This document shows positions 3,929-6,035 of a stretch of 6,035 nucleotides of DNA, in pieces. The stretch lies in the NCBI GenBank assembly GCA_028818995.1, contig JAPPMR010000471.1, positions 1 through 6,035 of the forward strand. Reading direction: 5' to 3'. The notes beneath the pieces are model-generated. The model was not told where the DNA came from. It worked only from the letters and a program-made list of their open reading frames with translations, and made no database searches. Position numbers and translations under genes: made by a program. The DNA comes from Candidatus Poribacteria bacterium. GTDB taxonomy: Bacteria > Poribacteria > WGA-4E > WGA-3G. Each line of letters begins with the position of its first letter. Positions within the stretch are counted from its first letter, which is position 1.

Positions 3929-6035
3929 ATGAAATTCGCCACTTTACATAAGAAACCACTAATCTATTTCAGATCTATACTGCTATCCCTTTTTCTCATC
4001 TTGCTACTGGTGATTGTTTCATTGACACCCAGTACTGGTGAAAAAAGCACTCCCGACTTCACCAAAGAAGGCATGCCATTTCTAAAGCAGTACTGCTTCG
4101 ACTGTCATGCTGGTGATGAACCCAGAGCAGACCTCTCACTTGACACATTCAAAGATAATTTCTCGCTAATCAAGAATCACGATGTCTGGGAAAGAGTGTT
4201 AGAAATGCTGGAGACAGGTCAAATGCCACCAGCGGATGCCGATCAACCACCTCTGGCGGAGTTGGAATCTTTTATCCAGCAAATTGATGCGATTTTTGAG
4301 GACGCAAGTCGCACGGCAAAACCGGATCCAGGTCGCGTAACAGTTCGCAGACTTAACAGAGTCGAATATAAGAACAGCGTTCGAGATTTGTTGTGGGCGG
4401 ATTTTGATCCGACTGAAAATTTTCCTGCTGATGATGTAGGACACGGATTTGATAATATCGGTGATGTGCTGACAATGTCACCACTGCTGATGGAACGGTA
4501 TCTTGAAGCGGCAGAAGCCATCGCTACACGTGTTATCATAGTAAATCCGCCCAAACCAGCAAGACATTACCAAAACGTAACACGACTTGATCCGCGCCAC
4601 AAAGATGTGCCTAACAAACGTTTTCGCATACTTGATCCGACTGCAACAGAACCGTGGAAATCTGGACCTTTTACGACAGGCGCATCGTATTTCAAATTTC
4701 TCCCAGATGTAGAAACGTATCTTCGCGCAACACTTTATGCTGAAACTGAAAGTGATACACCTGTTGAGGTTGCGCTACTCATTCAAGGGAAAGCACTTGA
4801 AGATGTATCTACACCTGATGAACTTACACGATTAGTAGGTGTTGACCCCACGGCAGACAATAATATCAAGATTCTCAAGATTTTTGAAATTACCTCACGC
4901 GATCCAAAAAAGACACAGACGGTTGAATTTCTCGTTAGTCGTGTCGCAAACGTTGAAAAGGTTGGCATCGCAATGGTAAAACCTGCACAGGGTGAACCAA
5001 ACGCAAAACTGCAAATTAGAGCGGTTTGGTCCGAAGGTCCATTGGAAACGAGACCGAAATCACAACTCAAAATATTAGCCTGCACACCAGACATCCCTCA
5101 AGCAGAACAGACTCGGGAAGTCCTAAGCCGTTTGCTTCGCAAAGCATATCGCCGTCCACCAACTGAAAATGAAGTAGAACAACTTGTTCAGTTTGTTGAA
5201 TCTGTCCAAGCAAACGGTGCCAAATGGGAGGCAGGTATTCAGCAAGCGATTAAAGTCATCCTCTGTTCACCAAAGTTTTTATTTCGGTTGGAATTAGATG
5301 ACCGCCCACAGAGTGAAGATCCAATCTCGATAAATGAGTTTCAACTCGCCTCACGACTTTCCTACTTTTTGTGGAGCAGCCTCCCTGACGAAGAACTCCT
5401 TGAATTAGCGGAGAAAAACCAACTGACTGAAAATCTTGAGGAACAAGCGAAACGGATGCTTGCAAATCCGAAAGCAATGGAATTAGCTACCAATTTTGGT
5501 GTGCAATGGCTACAAATACAAAGGTTAGAAACGGTTACACCCGACCCCGAACGTTTTCCAACTTTCAATCCGAAACTACGAAAAGCGATGTTAAAAGAAA
5601 CAGAACTGTTTCTGGAATCCATCTTTCGTGAAGATCAGAGTATCCTGAATCTGTTGGATGCAGACTATACGTTTGTTAATCAACGTTTGGGAGGACATTA
5701 TGAGATTTGGAGTGATGCACAAGGAGAACCGATTAAAGGTGACACGTTTCGGCGGGTTACATTGAAAAACTCTGCACGCGGTGGTATCCTGACACAAGCC
5801 AGTGTGCTGACGGTAACCTCTAATCCCACTCGCACCTCACCTGTAAAAAGAGGACGTTGGGTTTTGGAACAGATACTCGGTTCACCGCCGCCACCCCCAC
5901 CACCGGATGTGCCCGAATTGGAAGAAGATCACGATGCTATTACTGGAACTACATTGCGAGAACGTCTTGAACAGCATCGCGAAGACCCTGCTTGCGCCAA
6001 CTGCCACGCCAAAATGGATCCGATCGGATTTGCAA
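3929..6035 (+). CDS. Exported DUF1592-family cytochrome c-like protein, 5' part
   Basis: The frame is open from ATG 3929 to the window edge (702 codons), so the C terminus is missing. A basic N terminus (MKFATLHKKP) and a hydrophobic run at about residues 17-32 suggest a Sec signal peptide or membrane anchor; no lipobox is seen. A PSCyt1-like haem motif, CFDCH (56-60), follows. Next come DUF1587 (RRLNRVEYKNSVRDLL from 140, and GHGFDNIGDVLTMSPLLMER), a probable beta-rich accessory domain (about 225-368), DUF1595 (LLRKAYRRPPTENEVEQL, from 402), DUF1592 (EFQLASRLSYFLWSSLPDEE from 470) and DUF1588, with seven prolines (653-659) and a second haem motif CANCH (689-693) before DPIGFA. In this Planctomycete-type family a DUF1585 domain normally comes next, and a DUF1552 gene often follows. 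Covalent haem c implies an extracytoplasmic redox role; the substrate is unknown, and polymer breakdown is an inference. No Shine-Dalgarno sequence precedes the ATG. A three-codon frame (ATG ATT CAA TAA, 3916-3927) ends one base before it. Confidence 0.93.
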   Translation, partial: MKFATLHKKPLIYFRSILLSLFLILLLVIVSLTPSTGEKSTPDFTKEGMPFLKQYCFDCHAGDEPRADLSLDTFKDNFSLIKNHDVWERVLEMLETGQMPPADADQPPLAELESFIQQIDAIFEDASRTAKPDPGRVTVRRLNRVEYKNSVRDLLWADFDPTENFPADDVGHGFDNIGDVLTMSPLLMERYLEAAEAIATRVIIVNPPKPARHYQNVTRLDPRHKDVPNKRFRILDPTATEPWKSGPFTTGASYFKFLPDVETYLRATLYAETESDTPVEVALLIQGKALEDVSTPDELTRLVGVDPTADNNIKILKIFEITSRDPKKTQTVEFLVSRVANVEKVGIAMVKPAQGEPNAKLQIRAVWSEGPLETRPKSQLKILACTPDIPQAEQTREVLSRLLRKAYRRPPTENEVEQLVQFVESVQANGAKWEAGIQQAIKVILCSPKFLFRLELDDRPQSEDPISINEFQLASRLSYFLWSSLPDEELLELAEKNQLTENLEEQAKRMLANPKAMELATNFGVQWLQIQRLETVTPDPERFPTFNPKLRKAMLKETELFLESIFREDQSILNLLDADYTFVNQRLGGHYEIWSDAQGEPIKGDTFRRVTLKNSARGGILTQASVLTVTSNPTRTSPVKRGRWVLEQILGSPPPPPPPDVPELEEDHDAITGTTLRERLEQHREDPACANCHAKMDPIGFA

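Noticed and set aside
4243..5797. Several open frames of 68-103 codons on the - strand
   Set aside because: All lie inside the long + strand DUF1592-family gene, whose frame is uninterrupted and carries recognised motifs.

Overview
The window is a bacterial chromosome segment with moderate to low GC (sampled 60-base rows run from about 33% to 48%). It carries three protein genes and one RNA gene, all on the + strand. From start to end these are the 3' part of a B12-dependent (class II) ribonucleotide reductase gene, nrdJ; a 635-base gene-free region dense in palindromes and repeats; a complete RNase P RNA gene, rnpB; a complete D12-class adenine-N6 DNA methyltransferase gene; and the 5' 702 codons of a large exported protein with two CxxCH haem motifs and the domain set first described in Planctomycetes (PSCyt1, DUF1587, DUF1595, DUF1592, DUF1588). 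That last gene runs off the window.

Organism (inference): the Planctomycete-type DUF1592 protein, the long-form NrdJ, an ancestral type A RNase P RNA, weak or absent Shine-Dalgarno sequences and an abundance of small intergenic palindromes fit Candidatus Poribacteria, or a planctomycete or related PVC-adjacent lineage. No 16S or other decisive marker is present, so this is a lean and not an identification.

Layout: nrdJ ends at 1825 and is followed within about 20 bases by a strong hairpin with a T-rich tail. Bases 1846-2373 are a patchwork of structured repeats: a 21-base direct repeat (1924-1944 and 2294-2314), a 9-bp hairpin (1969-1994), a 12-bp perfect inverted repeat bounding 285 bases (2006-2290) that holds four short CCGTAGG-type palindromes spaced 50-51 bases apart, and a 50-base cloverleaf-like element (2324-2373). 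A good sigma70-type promoter (2424-2452) then drives rnpB (2461-2799), whose 12-bp P1 helix begins exactly where transcription is predicted to start. The methyltransferase follows 59 bases later with no restriction partner, and its first half is visibly more AT-rich than its neighbours. A near-consensus promoter (TTGACA, 17 bases, TATCAT) lies between it and the cytochrome-type gene.

The genes do not form one pathway. NrdJ makes deoxynucleotides, RNase P matures tRNA 5' ends, the methyltransferase modifies DNA, and the DUF1592 protein probably acts outside the cytoplasmic membrane in electron transfer or polymer breakdown. The most unusual content is the intergenic repeat island; the coding genes belong to known families.
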